Below, in pieces: positions 9,781 to 18,141 of a DNA stretch of 64,000 bases. The position numbers and the translations under genes are program-made. Origin of the DNA: Cupriavidus basilensis (GTDB lineage Bacteria > Pseudomonadota > Gammaproteobacteria > Burkholderiales > Burkholderiaceae); assembly GCF_000832305.1 (NCBI RefSeq), contig NZ_CP010536.1, positions 620,001 through 684,000 of the forward strand, written 5' to 3'. The notes beneath the pieces are model-generated. The model was not told the origin of the DNA. It searched no databases and was given only the letters and a program-made list of their open reading frames with translations. Every line of letters begins with the position of its first letter. Within the stretch, counting starts at the first letter, position 1.

Positions 9781-10727
9781 GCGGTGGCCTCGCGGTCGCA
9801 CATCGGGAAGCCGAGCGACTCGCGCGAGTCGTAGTAGGCCTGGGCCACCAGCCGCGACAGGTTGCGGATGCGGCCGATGTAGGCCGCGCGCTCGGTGACC
9901 GAGATCGCGCCGCGCGCATCCAGCAGGTTGAACGTGTGTGCGGCCTTGAGCAGTTGCTCGTAGGCCGGCAGCGCCAGGCGCTTGGCGACTTCGGTCGGTG
10001 CACCCTGCTGCGTGGCTTCGGCGCCACCCATCAGGCGCTTGGCCTCGGACTCGTACTCAGCGAAGTGGCGGAACAGGATCTCGGTGTTGCTCTGCTCGAA
10101 GTTGTAGGTGGATTGCTCCACTTCGTTCTGGTGATAGACGTCGCCATAGGTCAGGCGGCGCGTCTTGCCGTTTTCTTCCCACTCGGTCCACACCAGGTCA
10201 TAGATGTTCTCGACCTTCTGCAGGTACATCGCCAGGCGCTCGATGCCGTAGGTGATCTCGCCGGTAATGGGCTTGCAGTCGATGCCGCCAACCTGCTGGA
10301 AGTACGTGAATTGAGTGACTTCCATGCCGTTGAGCCAGACTTCCCAGCCCAGGCCCCAGGCGCCGAGGGTGGGGTTCTCCCAGTCGTCCTCGACGAAGCG
10401 GATGTCGTTTTGCTTAAGGTCCAGGCCCAGCGCTTCCAGCGAGCCGAGGTACAGCTCCAGGATGTTCTCGGGTGCTGGCTTGAGCACCACCTGGTACTGG
10501 TAGTAGTGCTGCAGGCGGTTGGGGTTCTCGCCATAGCGCCCGTCCTTGGGGCGGCGCGACGGCTGCACATAGGCGGCTCGCCACGGTTCCGGGCCGATCG
10601 CGCGCAGGAAGGTGTGCACGTGCGAGGTGCCAGCGCCGACCTCCAGATCGATAGGTTGCAAGAGTGCACAACCCTGCCGGTCCCAGTAGGCCTGCAAGGT
10701 GAGGATCATTTGTTGGAAGGTCAGCAT
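9777..10727 (-). CDS. glyQ: Glycine--tRNA ligase alpha subunit
   Basis: The 316-residue catalytic alpha chain of glycyl-tRNA synthetase activates glycine with ATP. It has the highly conserved start [19 protein letters not shown], the segment [20 protein letters not shown], and the active-site blocks [14 protein letters not shown] and [18 protein letters not shown]. The C-terminal CLAR-like tail is short (about 15-20 residues after [14 protein letters not shown]), as is usual. It is the first gene of the minus-strand run glyQ, secreted protein, glyS, gmhB, plsC, so the promoter should lie in 10728-10900. Confidence 0.97.
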   Translation of the reverse strand: MLTFQQMILTLQAYWDRQGCALLQPIDLEVGAGTSHVHTFLRAIGPEPWRAAYVQPSRRPKDGRYGENPNRLQHYYQYQVVLKPAPENILELYLGSLEALGLDLKQNDIRFVEDDWENPTLGAWGLGWEVWLNGMEVTQFTYFQQVGGIDCKPITGEITYGIERLAMYLQKVENIYDLVWTEWEENGKTRRLTYGDVYHQNEVEQSTYNFEQSNTEILFRHFAEYESEAKRLMGGAEATQQGAPTEVAKRLALPAYEQLLKAAHTFNLLDARGAISVTERAAYIGRIRNLSRLVAQAYYDSRESLGFPMCDREATA

Positions 10728-11071
10728 AGGCGAAGACTAGTAAGGGCCTGCACGCAGGCCAGCAAGCAAGGGCGGACGGCGTGGCGGCAAAGTTGCCGCG
10801 GCGCCTCACGAAGATCGTGCCAAACCCTGAATTCTATCGGTTTTTTTGCCGCCGCCAGCCATCGGCACGGCCCTTGCATACGTCAGGGCGTCCAATCCCG
10901 CCCGCGGGGCTGGCATGTGGTGTCGGCGTTTTGCAACGAATCGGGTAAACACCGAAGGGTGCTAAAGGCCTGCCGGATACTGGCCGTTAGTGTTTTTGTA
11001 TACAGTATTAGGCAGAGCTGTGCATAACAGCCGCAACCGTTTGAATCAATCCAGTTACGGGGACACCGGTC
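10728..11071. other. Intergenic region between glyQ and the small LexA-box ORF
   Basis: No gene larger than a few codons is supported here. The left part should hold the minus-strand glyQ promoter; no clear -35/-10 pair stands out. A T-run is present at about 10842-10847. The right part carries the plus-strand LexA-like box at 10988-11007 and a second small palindrome, GCTGT-5 bases-ACAGC, at 11017-11031. The region is noticeably more AT-rich around 10990-11060 than flanking genes. Confidence 0.6.
10988..11007 (+). promoter_or_regulatory. Near-consensus LexA (SOS) box
   Basis: The 20 bases TAGTGTTTTTGTATACAGTA differ from the recA box in this same window (TACTGTTTTTTTATACAGTA at 61141) at only two positions. 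They match the CTGT-N8-ACAG core except for one base in the left half-site (GTGT). A TATACA -10-like hexamer lies inside the box at 10999-11004, so bound LexA would block transcription to the right. The next feature to the right is the 29-codon ORF at 11072, about 65 bases away. Binding is inferred, not shown. Confidence 0.6.
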
Positions 11072-11161
11072 ATGTCGCTACTTTCTCGCAAGCCTTATCT
11101 CGTCGCCATTGCCGTGATGATTGCCGCCGCCCTGCTCTCGGCCGTAGCGGCGTCGGCCTGA
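11072..11161 (+). CDS. Candidate SOS-regulated 29-residue hydrophobic peptide
   Basis: The ATG at 11072 opens 29 codons ending in TGA. The peptide has Arg and Lys at residues 6-7, then an almost uninterrupted hydrophobic stretch (VAIAVMIAAALLSAVAA) ending at the C-terminus, so it should span the inner membrane once. A purine-rich ribosome-binding sequence GGGGAC sits 7 bases upstream. The LexA-like box at 10988 is positioned as its operator. Directly after the stop, CTGACGA and TCGTCAG form the base of a GC-rich hairpin (11158-11213). Single-helix peptides of this size under LexA control are known as type I toxins such as TisB of E. coli, which is also 29 residues, but no sequence homology is claimed. 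It could also be a non-functional signal-peptide-like remnant. Confidence 0.45.
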   Translation: MSLLSRKPYLVAIAVMIAAALLSAVAASA

Positions 11162-11207
11162 CGACAGGCCTGGCGATGGGGCCGGCGCAGGCCGGCCCGG
11201 ACTATCG

Positions 11208-12815
11208 TCAGCCTTGCCGGCGGCGGCGCCAGGCCGCCAGTGCCAGCACCAGCAGGCATGCCGCCAGCGCCGGTACATTGCCCCAACGCACGTAGGGGGT
11301 GAAACCCTGCGTGCCCTGCACATTGGCGGTGAGCGTGCCGACGGTGAAGGTCGGCAGTTGTTCCGCCACCACCCCGTCCGGCGTCACCACGGCCGTCATG
11401 CCGGTATTGGTCGAGCGCAGCATCGGCCTGCGCGTTTCCAGCGCGCGCATGCGCGAGATCTGCAGATGCTGGTCCAGCGCGATGGTGTCGCCAAACCACG
11501 CCAGGTTGGTCACGTTGGCCAGGATATTGGCCGGCACCTTCTGGCTGCGCAGGGTCTCGGCGATTTCCTCGCCGAACAGATCCTCGTAGCAGATGTTGGG
11601 TGCCACCAGGATGCCGCGCACCGGCAGCGGCGTCTGGTCCAGCCCGCCGCGGCGGAAATCCCCCAGCGGCATCTTCATCATGTTGACGAACCAATGAAAG
11701 CCGAAGGGGATGAACTCGCCGAACGGCACCAGGTGGTGCTTGTTGTAGCGGTACAGCCGCTCGGTCAGCGGGCCCAGGCCAAAGACGCTGTTGGTGAAAT
11801 CGACCGGCGAATCCGCGCCGGCGGCGCCGAACAGCACGGTGGTGCCGCTAGCCACGGTGAAGTCGCGCACCGCGATGGCGATGTCCACCGGCAGGTCCTG
11901 CAAGATCACCGGGAACGCCGTCTCCGGCGTCACGACCAGATCGGCCGGGGCGGCGGTGATCAGGTCACGATAAAGCTCGAGCGAGCGCTGCACGCCGACC
12001 GGCTCGAACTTGATGTCCTGCGCCACGTTGCCTTGCAGCAGCCGCACCGAAATGGGCTTGCCGGCAGGCGTGGTCCAGGCGATCGGCACCAGCGCGGTGC
12101 CTGCCAGCGGCAGTGCCACGGCGGCCGCCAGGGCGATTGCGCCGGCACGCATGCCATGCGGGTTGGCGCGCTCATCGCGACCACGGCCAAAGCCACGCGC
12201 GGCGGCCACCAGCAAGGCGGCCACGGTCGCGGCCAGCGCGCCGATGCCATAGACGCCCACCAGCGGCGCGAAACCGGCCAGCGGGCCATCGGTATGAGCG
12301 TAGCCGCTCGACAGCCACGGAAAGCCGGTGAAGACCACGCCGCGCAGCCACTCCGACAGCCCCCAGGCCGCCCCAAAGGCGAGTGGCGCGAGCAGCGCCA
12401 ATGCGGTTGTCCGCGTACGGCGGGCGGTCAGCCAGTGCCACGTGGCGGCGGCCAGTGCCGGGTAGAGCGAGAGGAAGGCGCCGAACAGCAGCACGGCTAG
12501 CATCGCCATCCACGCCGGCATCTCGCCATAGACGTGCATGCTGATATAGAGCCACCAGATGCCGGAGAGGAACCAGCCGAGGCCGAAGGCGTAGCCGGTG
12601 GCGGCCGCGTCACGGGCGCGCGGCGCATCGGCGACCAGTGCCACCAGCCCCGCCAGCGCCAGCAGTTGCAGCCACCACCAGGTGTGCGGCGCGTAGGCCT
12701 GGGTATGGGCCACACCCAGCACGGCAGCCAGCAGCAGGCGGGGCAGGCTCGCGCCGCGCGCGTCGTCGCGTCCGGCGCTGGCGGCGCCGGACCATGCCTG
12801 GACAACGCGCTTCAT
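11208..12815 (-). CDS. lnt: Apolipoprotein N-acyltransferase
   Basis: This 535-residue inner-membrane enzyme N-acylates the N-terminal cysteine of lipoproteins, the last maturation step. The N-terminal half has about six membrane segments. The C-terminal half is a periplasmic nitrilase-like domain with the Glu-Lys-Cys triad readable as VVTPETAFPV (Glu), NKHHLVPFGEF (Lys) and PNICYEDLFG (Cys). The final hydrophobic helix is ALAACLLVLALAAW. The start codon overlaps the corC stop by four bases, so the two genes are translationally coupled, as in the E. coli ybeX-lnt arrangement. Confidence 0.95.
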   Translation of the reverse strand: MKRVVQAWSGAASAGRDDARGASLPRLLLAAVLGVAHTQAYAPHTWWWLQLLALAGLVALVADAPRARDAAATGYAFGLGWFLSGIWWLYISMHVYGEMPAWMAMLAVLLFGAFLSLYPALAAATWHWLTARRTRTTALALLAPLAFGAAWGLSEWLRGVVFTGFPWLSSGYAHTDGPLAGFAPLVGVYGIGALAATVAALLVAAARGFGRGRDERANPHGMRAGAIALAAAVALPLAGTALVPIAWTTPAGKPISVRLLQGNVAQDIKFEPVGVQRSLELYRDLITAAPADLVVTPETAFPVILQDLPVDIAIAVRDFTVASGTTVLFGAAGADSPVDFTNSVFGLGPLTERLYRYNKHHLVPFGEFIPFGFHWFVNMMKMPLGDFRRGGLDQTPLPVRGILVAPNICYEDLFGEEIAETLRSQKVPANILANVTNLAWFGDTIALDQHLQISRMRALETRRPMLRSTNTGMTAVVTPDGVVAEQLPTFTVGTLTANVQGTQGFTPYVRWGNVPALAACLLVLALAAWRRRRQG

Positions 12816-13684
12816 ACGCCGTCCACGTCGGGCGGGGTGAGCGGGGCCTCGCGGCGCACCAGCATCAGGTGCGCCTGGCGGGCGTCGGCACGCAGGACTT
12901 CGAAGCGCATCGGCGGCAACACCACCACTTCGCCGCGATGCGGCACGTGACCCAGGTGGTTGCTCAGCAAGCCGCCCACGGTATCGACGTCGTGATCCGA
13001 GAATTGCGTGCCGAAGGTTTCGTTGAACTGCTCGATTTCGGTCAGTCCATGCACGCGCCAGCTGCCATCGGGCAACTGCACGATGTTGTCGTGGTCTTCG
13101 TCGAGGTCGAATTCATCCTCGATGTCGCCCACGATCTGCTCCAGCACGTCTTCAATGGTGACCAGCCCGGCGACGCCGCCGTACTCGTCCACCACCATGG
13201 CGATGTGGTTGCGGTTGATGCGGAAGTCGCGCAACAGGATATTGAGGCGCTTGGACTCGGGAATGAACACCGCCGGGCGCAAGGTCTCGCGCAGGTCGAA
13301 CTCCTCATCGGTGTAATACCGCAAGAGGTCCTTGGCGAGCAGGATGCCGATGATGTTGTCGCGGCTGCCTTCATAGACCGGAAAGCGTGAGTGCGCTGTC
13401 TGCCGCATGAAGGGAATGAAGCTCTCCGGCGCATCGGCGATATTGACGGTGTCCATCTGGCCACGGGGGACCATGATGTCGCGCGCGGTGAGCTCGGATA
13501 CCTGGAACACGCCTTCGATCATGGAAAGCGAGTCGGCGTCGATCAGGTTGCGCGCATGCGCATCCTGGAGCACCTCAAGCAATTCGGCACGGGAGTCGGG
13601 CTCCGGAGAGATGAAATCCGAGAGCCGTTCGAGCAGGGATCGGGGACGGTCGGCTGACTTCGAACTGGGATAAGGGTCGTTCAT
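12812..13684 (-). CDS. corC: CorC/YbeX family CBS-domain protein
   Basis: The 290-residue protein contains a central pair of CBS domains (ELTARDIMVPRGQMDTV and the EYGGVAGLVTIEDVLEQIVG block) and a C-terminal CorC/HlyC transporter-associated domain (about residues 200-280). This is the soluble YbeX/CorC form without the DUF21 membrane domain. E. coli CorC is linked to magnesium and cobalt efflux, and YbeX also to ribosome metabolism. The ATG at 13684 (MNDPYPSSKS) is preferred; an extension to 13957 would read through the repeat element and is spurious. lnt overlaps its stop. In most relatives ybeY precedes it directly, whereas here repeat copy 2 intervenes. Confidence 0.95.
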   Translation of the reverse strand: MNDPYPSSKSADRPRSLLERLSDFISPEPDSRAELLEVLQDAHARNLIDADSLSMIEGVFQVSELTARDIMVPRGQMDTVNIADAPESFIPFMRQTAHSRFPVYEGSRDNIIGILLAKDLLRYYTDEEFDLRETLRPAVFIPESKRLNILLRDFRINRNHIAMVVDEYGGVAGLVTIEDVLEQIVGDIEDEFDLDEDHDNIVQLPDGSWRVHGLTEIEQFNETFGTQFSDHDVDTVGGLLSNHLGHVPHRGEVVVLPPMRFEVLRADARQAHLMLVRREAPLTPPDVDGV

Positions 13685-13799
13685 GGCGCGACGAGCGCGG
13701 GGTGGATATCGGTTGAAGGATACACTAAAAGGGTTTGGGGGCTGGGATAGGGGAGGTTTGGCGGGGATTGAAATGACAACAAGTTGGCTTCCGTTGCTT

Positions 13800-14345
13800 A
13801 GTGACAAGGGCAACTGCAACTGCTTAACGTCAACTTCAACGGCAGTTTCACCACCCCTGCGGGGCGGCGACCTACTTTTTTGTCTCGCCAAAAAAGTAGG
13901 CAAAAAAGGCGCCCCATACGGCCTGGGTGAACCTTCACGGCTCGCTTCGCATCGCACACGGGTGTTTCCCGCCTGGGGGCGGGAAACACGGCCGACCCAG
14001 TGGGATCAAATCACCATTCGGTGTAGCCGTGATTGCCGCCCCCAGGCGGCAATCACCCGAGCGCGATGCGCAGCGAGCCGTCTGGGTTTTCATCTCCCGT
14101 TATGGGGCGCCTCGTCGTCGGGCGAAAAGAGCGGAAACGAGGAGGCCATGTCTGAGTATCGCCTTAAGGCGATGCGAGTTTGGCCTCCGGCCGCTCTTTT
14201 CGCCCGACGACGAGGAGTCTTTCGCCCCATCCGGGTCGCTTCTTTGCCTACTTTCTTGGCGAGACAAGAAAGTAGGTCGCCTCCCCGCAGGGGAGGTGAA
14301 ACTGCCTTTGACTTTCAGCTTCTGACCTTGAAGTCGCAGGTTAGA
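13800..14345. repeat. Composite palindromic intergenic repeat, copy 2 (inverted relative to copy 1)
   Basis: The gap 13685-14387 between corC and ybeY holds a second copy of the element at 2513, read in the opposite direction. Its reverse complement reproduces the module order of copy 1: the CCTACTTT hairpin, the GGTCGCTTCTTTG spacer, AAAAGAGCGG arms around the CATCGCCTTAAGGCGATG-type palindrome, the TGATTGCCGCC hairpin, the GTGTTTCCCGCC hairpin, and a T-rich CCTACTTTTTT hairpin. It is shorter because one AAAAGAGCGG hairpin module of copy 1 (about 2995-3110) is missing. Degenerate AACTTC/AACTGC runs and a shared GCTTAACGTCAA flank extend the similarity at one end. No gene is supported inside it. 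Confidence 0.9.
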
Positions 14346-14387
14346 AGTCAGTATGGCTCCACCCGGCGGCAGGTCACACAGCTACAC

Positions 14388-15158
14388 CTAGTCTTTGATC
14401 TTGACGTTGCCGTCCACCAGATAAGGATCCGGGAAGCCCAGCGCTTGCAGCGTTTCCGCCTCGATGGCTTCCATCTCTTCCGCTTCGCCATCTTCCTCGT
14501 GCTCGTAGCCTTGCGCATGCAGGACGCCGTGCACGATCAGGTGTGCGTAGTGCGCTTCAAGCGACTTTTTCTGCTCGCGGGCTTCCTGCTCCACGACCGG
14601 GCAGCACAGGACGATGTCGCCGCTGACCGGGTCGGACTCGTGCTCGGCATAGGCGAAGGTCAGCACATTGGTCGCGTAGTCCTTGCCGCGGTAGCTGCGG
14701 TTCAGGCTGCGGCCTTCTTCCTCGCCGACGAAGCGGATGGTCAGCGTCGCATCGGCGTACAGCGCTGACTTGGCCCAGGTCTGGACCTTGCGCTGGGTCG
14801 GCAGGCCGCGCTGTCCCTTGATGCCTTCGCCATATTGCAGTGCCAGTTCCAGGGATGGCGGCGTGGCGGGGGTGCCGGTGGTGGTGACCGTAGGCGTGGC
14901 GGTAACGGCGACCGACAAGGCGTCGTGGTTGTCCGGGCGTACCAGCAGGCCGGCCTGCTGGCGGTCGTCGGTGTGCTCGGCCAGCAGCGCGACTACGCCG
15001 TCGGCGGCTTGTGACAGGTCCACGGTGATGCTGCGGCCGTCAGGCAGCTGCACGCGCAGGGCGTGTGCCTGGGTCTTGCGCGCACGGCCTTCGGCGTCGA
15101 ACAGGATCAGGCTGGCGGGGGAGGAGGATTTTGTGTTCACGATTGGGCGGTTGATCAA
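14388..15158 (-). CDS. ybeY: Endoribonuclease YbeY with unusual N-terminal extension
   Basis: YbeY is a zinc-dependent endoribonuclease needed for 16S rRNA 3'-end maturation and late ribosome quality control. The metal site HxxxHxxxxxH is intact at H210, H214 and H220 ([13 protein letters not shown]). Upstream family blocks are [17 protein letters not shown] and SGDIVLC. Typical YbeY proteins are about 150-185 residues; this one is 256 because about 100 residues precede the YbeY domain, ending in a Thr/Pro-rich linker (about 86-100). The start at 15158 overlaps the ybeZ stop by four bases, which supports the long form. A shorter product from a later start cannot be excluded. Confidence 0.92.
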   Translation of the reverse strand: MINRPIVNTKSSSPASLILFDAEGRARKTQAHALRVQLPDGRSITVDLSQAADGVVALLAEHTDDRQQAGLLVRPDNHDALSVAVTATPTVTTTGTPATPPSLELALQYGEGIKGQRGLPTQRKVQTWAKSALYADATLTIRFVGEEEGRSLNRSYRGKDYATNVLTFAYAEHESDPVSGDIVLCCPVVEQEAREQKKSLEAHYAHLIVHGVLHAQGYEHEEDGEAEEMEAIEAETLQALGFPDPYLVDGNVKIKD

Positions 15159-16180
15159 GCGTCTCGATGTTGAGCGTGATATTCGTCATAGGCATCGACG
15201 ATGCGCGCCACCAGCGGGTGTCGCACTACGTCGGTGCTGGTAAAGCGGGTCATGGCCACGCCGCGCACTTCACGCAGCACGTGCTGGGCTTCCACCAGCC
15301 CGCTCTTCTGCCCGCGTGGCAGGTCGATCTGGGTGGTGTCGCCGGTGATGACCGCCTTGGAGCCAAAGCCGATCCGGGTCAGGAACATCTTCATCTGCTC
15401 GGGCGTGGTGTTCTGCGCCTCGTCCAGGATGATGAAGGCGTGGTTCAGCGTGCGCCCGCGCATGTAGGCCAGCGGCGCGACCTCGATCATCTGGCGCTCG
15501 AACATTTTCTGCGTGCGGTCGAAGCCGAGCAGGTCGTAGAGCGCGTCGTACAGCGGCCGCAGGTAAGGATCGATCTTCTGCGCCAGGTCGCCGGGCAGGA
15601 AGCCCAGGCGCTCGCCGGCTTCCACCGCCGGTCGCGTCAGCACGATGCGCTTGACCGAGTCGCGCTCGAGCGCGTCCACGGCGCAGGCCACCGCCAGGTA
15701 GGTCTTGCCGGTGCCGGCCGGGCCGATGCCCAGAGTCAGGTCGTGCGCCAGCACGTTGCGCAGGTAGTCGCGCTGCATGGGCGTGCGCCCGTGCAGGCCC
15801 GCGCGGCGCGTATGCAGCACGGGGGATTCGTCATCGTCGCTTCCGGTATCCGCGCTTGCGCCGTCGGGCACATAGCCGCCGTGCGCGGCGACCTGGCGCG
15901 CCTCGACCAGGCCGAGCTGCACGTCGTCGATCGACAGCGCGGTGCGGGCGTTGTTGTAGAAGCGCTCAAGGGCCGCCGCGGCGTCGCGGGCGTAGGCGCC
16001 GCGCACGGTCATGCGATGGCCGCGGCGCTGGATGGTGACGTCGAGCGCTTGCTCGATCTGGCGCAGGTTCTCGTCAAGCGGCCCGCACAGGTTCTGCAGG
16101 CGGGCGTTGTCGTCCTTGGGGGCGACGAATTCGGCTGAAGGGATTTTCATCTGGGTACGAGTGGCTGCATCAGGCTGCAT
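15155..16180 (-). CDS. ybeZ: PhoH-like ATPase YbeZ
   Basis: This PhoH-family cytoplasmic ATPase has the Walker A motif [13 protein letters not shown] (about residues 151-163 from the first start) and Walker [18 protein letters not shown]. An N-terminal PhoH-like region contains a KH-type RNA-binding segment (about 35-80). YbeZ works with YbeY in rRNA metabolism. Two in-frame ATGs are plausible, 16180 and 16150 (MKIPSAEF); neither has a strong ribosome-binding sequence, and the shorter one resembles known family starts. The gene lies 10 bases after miaB if 16180 is used, and it overlaps ybeY by four bases, forming miaB-ybeZ-ybeY. Confidence 0.93.
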   Translation of the reverse strand: MQPDAATRTQMKIPSAEFVAPKDDNARLQNLCGPLDENLRQIEQALDVTIQRRGHRMTVRGAYARDAAAALERFYNNARTALSIDDVQLGLVEARQVAAHGGYVPDGASADTGSDDDESPVLHTRRAGLHGRTPMQRDYLRNVLAHDLTLGIGPAGTGKTYLAVACAVDALERDSVKRIVLTRPAVEAGERLGFLPGDLAQKIDPYLRPLYDALYDLLGFDRTQKMFERQMIEVAPLAYMRGRTLNHAFIILDEAQNTTPEQMKMFLTRIGFGSKAVITGDTTQIDLPRGQKSGLVEAQHVLREVRGVAMTRFTSTDVVRHPLVARIVDAYDEYHAQHRDA

Positions 16181-16190
16181 CGGGCGTGGG

Positions 16191-17543
16191 TTACTGGCGC
16201 ACGATGATTTCGCCGCGCAGCGAATGCGGGAAGGCTTCGGTAATGGCCACGTCCACCATTTCGCCGACCATACGGTCGCGCCTGGCCTGGGGCACGCCGG
16301 GCAGCGCGAAGTTCACCACGCGGTTGTTCTCGGTGCGGCCGTGCAGCTCGGTCGGATCCTTGCGTGCCGGGCCTTCCACCAGGATGCGCTGCACCGAGCC
16401 GACCATGCCTTTGCTGATGCGCTGCACGTTTTCCTCGATGGTGGCCTGCAGATGCTGCAGGCGCCGTAGCTTGACCTCGTGCGGCGTGTCGTCGGCCAGG
16501 TTGGCCGCCGGCGTGCCGGGGCGCGGGCTGAAGATAAACGAGAACGAAGTGTCGTAGCCGATCTCCTCGATCATCGCCATCAGCTTGTCGAAGTCCGCCT
16601 CGGTCTCGCCGGGGAAGCCGATGATGAAGTCGGATGACAGCGACATGTCCGGGCGCAGCGCGCGCAACTTGCGGATGATGCTCTTGTATTCCAGCACGCT
16701 GTAGCCGCGCTTCATCGCCATCAGGATGCGGTCTGAAGCGTGCTGCACCGGCAGGTGCAGGTGGTTGACCAGCTTCGGGCAGCGCTCGTACATCTCGATC
16801 AGGCGCGGCGTGAATTCCTTCGGGTGGCTGGTGGTGTAGCGGATGCGCTCGATGCCGGGGATCTCGGCCACGTATTCGATCAGCAGCGCGAAGTCGGCGA
16901 TCTCGCTGGTGCCGCCCATGGCGCCGCGATACGCGTTGACGTTCTGGCCCAGCAACGTGACTTCGCGCACGCCTTGCCCGGCCAGCCCGGCGACTTCCGC
17001 CAGTACGTCCTCGAACGGGCGGGAGACTTCCTCGCCACGGGTATAGGGCACCACGCAGTAGCTGCAGTACTTGGAGCAGCCTTCCATGATGGAGACAAAG
17101 GCGCTCGGGCCATCCACACGTGCCGGCGGCAGGTGGTCGAATTTCTCGATTTCGGGAAAGGAAATGTCCACCTGCGAGTGGCCGGTCTGCTGGCGGCGGG
17201 TGATCATGTCAGGCAGGCGGTGCAGCGTCTGCGGGCCGAACACCACGTCGACATAGGGCGCGCGCTTGACGATGGCGGCGCCTTCCTGGCTCGCCACGCA
17301 GCCGCCCACGCCGATCACCAGGTCCGGCTTGACGGCCTTGAGCGCCTTCAGGCGGCCCAGTTCGGAGAACACCTTCTCTTGCGCCTTCTCGCGCACGGAG
17401 CAGGTGTTGAAGAGGACGACGTCCGCTTCTTCCAGCGTGTCTGTCTTCTCCATGCCCTGGGTGGCATGGAGCATATCGACCATCTTGTCCGAGTCGTACT
17501 CGTTCATCTGACAGCCGTAGGTTTTGACGAAGACTTTTTTCAT
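16191..17543 (-). CDS. miaB: tRNA-2-methylthio-N6-dimethylallyladenosine synthase
   Basis: The 450-residue radical-SAM methylthiotransferase adds the 2-methylthio group to i6A37 of tRNAs that read codons starting with U. The N-terminal MTTase domain supplies C11, C48 and C82 for one iron-sulfur cluster. The radical-SAM cluster motif CSKYCSYC gives C156, C160 and C163, followed by VVPYTRG. A C-terminal TRAM domain ends the protein ([16 protein letters not shown] onward). The length and start ([17 protein letters not shown]) are canonical. It is the first gene of the ybeZ-ybeY run. Confidence 0.97.
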   Translation of the reverse strand: MKKVFVKTYGCQMNEYDSDKMVDMLHATQGMEKTDTLEEADVVLFNTCSVREKAQEKVFSELGRLKALKAVKPDLVIGVGGCVASQEGAAIVKRAPYVDVVFGPQTLHRLPDMITRRQQTGHSQVDISFPEIEKFDHLPPARVDGPSAFVSIMEGCSKYCSYCVVPYTRGEEVSRPFEDVLAEVAGLAGQGVREVTLLGQNVNAYRGAMGGTSEIADFALLIEYVAEIPGIERIRYTTSHPKEFTPRLIEMYERCPKLVNHLHLPVQHASDRILMAMKRGYSVLEYKSIIRKLRALRPDMSLSSDFIIGFPGETEADFDKLMAMIEEIGYDTSFSFIFSPRPGTPAANLADDTPHEVKLRRLQHLQATIEENVQRISKGMVGSVQRILVEGPARKDPTELHGRTENNRVVNFALPGVPQARRDRMVGEMVDVAITEAFPHSLRGEIIVRQ

Positions 17544-17637
17544 GGTGCCGATCTCAGTGGTTGACCTGGGGGCATCAGGGTTTCATGGGGACGAAAGACA
17601 TCCGGGCCTCGGCGTGCCGCCGCGCCCCGGACTACGA

Positions 17638-18018
17638 CTATTGCGCTGCTTTTTGTTCCTGCTCGGTCAGCACCCAGGCCGTCAGCAACTGGCCGTAGAG
17701 GTCGAGCTTGAACCGCACCGGCAGCTTCTGGCCGGCCACCGCCCCGATGGGCAGCAGCTGGTTATCCGTGCCAAACAGCCGCAGGCCCGGCGCCACGCCA
17801 ACGGTCTTGCCGTCCAGCGTGGCCGACTGCGGCGCGCTGGGCGACTGCGCGGCGAGCACCAGCTTGGCCCTGGCGGCGTCCGCGGGGATCACGCGCAACG
17901 CCTGCTGCGCATACGCCGTTGCCGGCAGCAGCGCGGCAGGCAAAACAAGCGATGCAGCTAGCAAGGTGGCCCGGACCAAAGCGAAAAGGGCAGGGCGCGC
18001 GGCACGGTTGGCTGGCAT
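17638..18018 (-). CDS. Small secreted protein of unknown function
   Basis: The 126-residue product begins with a basic N-region and a long hydrophobic core (ATLLAASLVLPAALLPATA), then a likely signal peptidase I site near AYAQQA. The mature part of about 88 residues is mostly beta-prone and contains one tryptophan and no cysteine. It fits a small periplasmic or surface protein. I do not recognise a family. It lies alone between miaB and the ClC gene on the minus strand, and its codon use is like its neighbours. Confidence 0.7.
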   Translation of the reverse strand: MPANRAARPALFALVRATLLAASLVLPAALLPATAYAQQALRVIPADAARAKLVLAAQSPSAPQSATLDGKTVGVAPGLRLFGTDNQLLPIGAVAGQKLPVRFKLDLYGQLLTAWVLTEQEQKAAQ

Positions 18019-18141
18019 GGAGGCTCCGGCAGAAACGGTTCGGAAAACGGTTCGGAAAACGAAAGCGATTCGGGTCTTCTCCCCGGTGGCGCGGGCCGGG
18101 CAACCTAGTATTCTACCCGGTCGCCTGCCGGCCGCGCGGCG

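Noticed and set aside
11017..11031. Second LexA box at the GCTGT-ACAGC palindrome
   Set aside because: The half-sites are only five bases apart instead of eight, so it does not fit LexA spacing.
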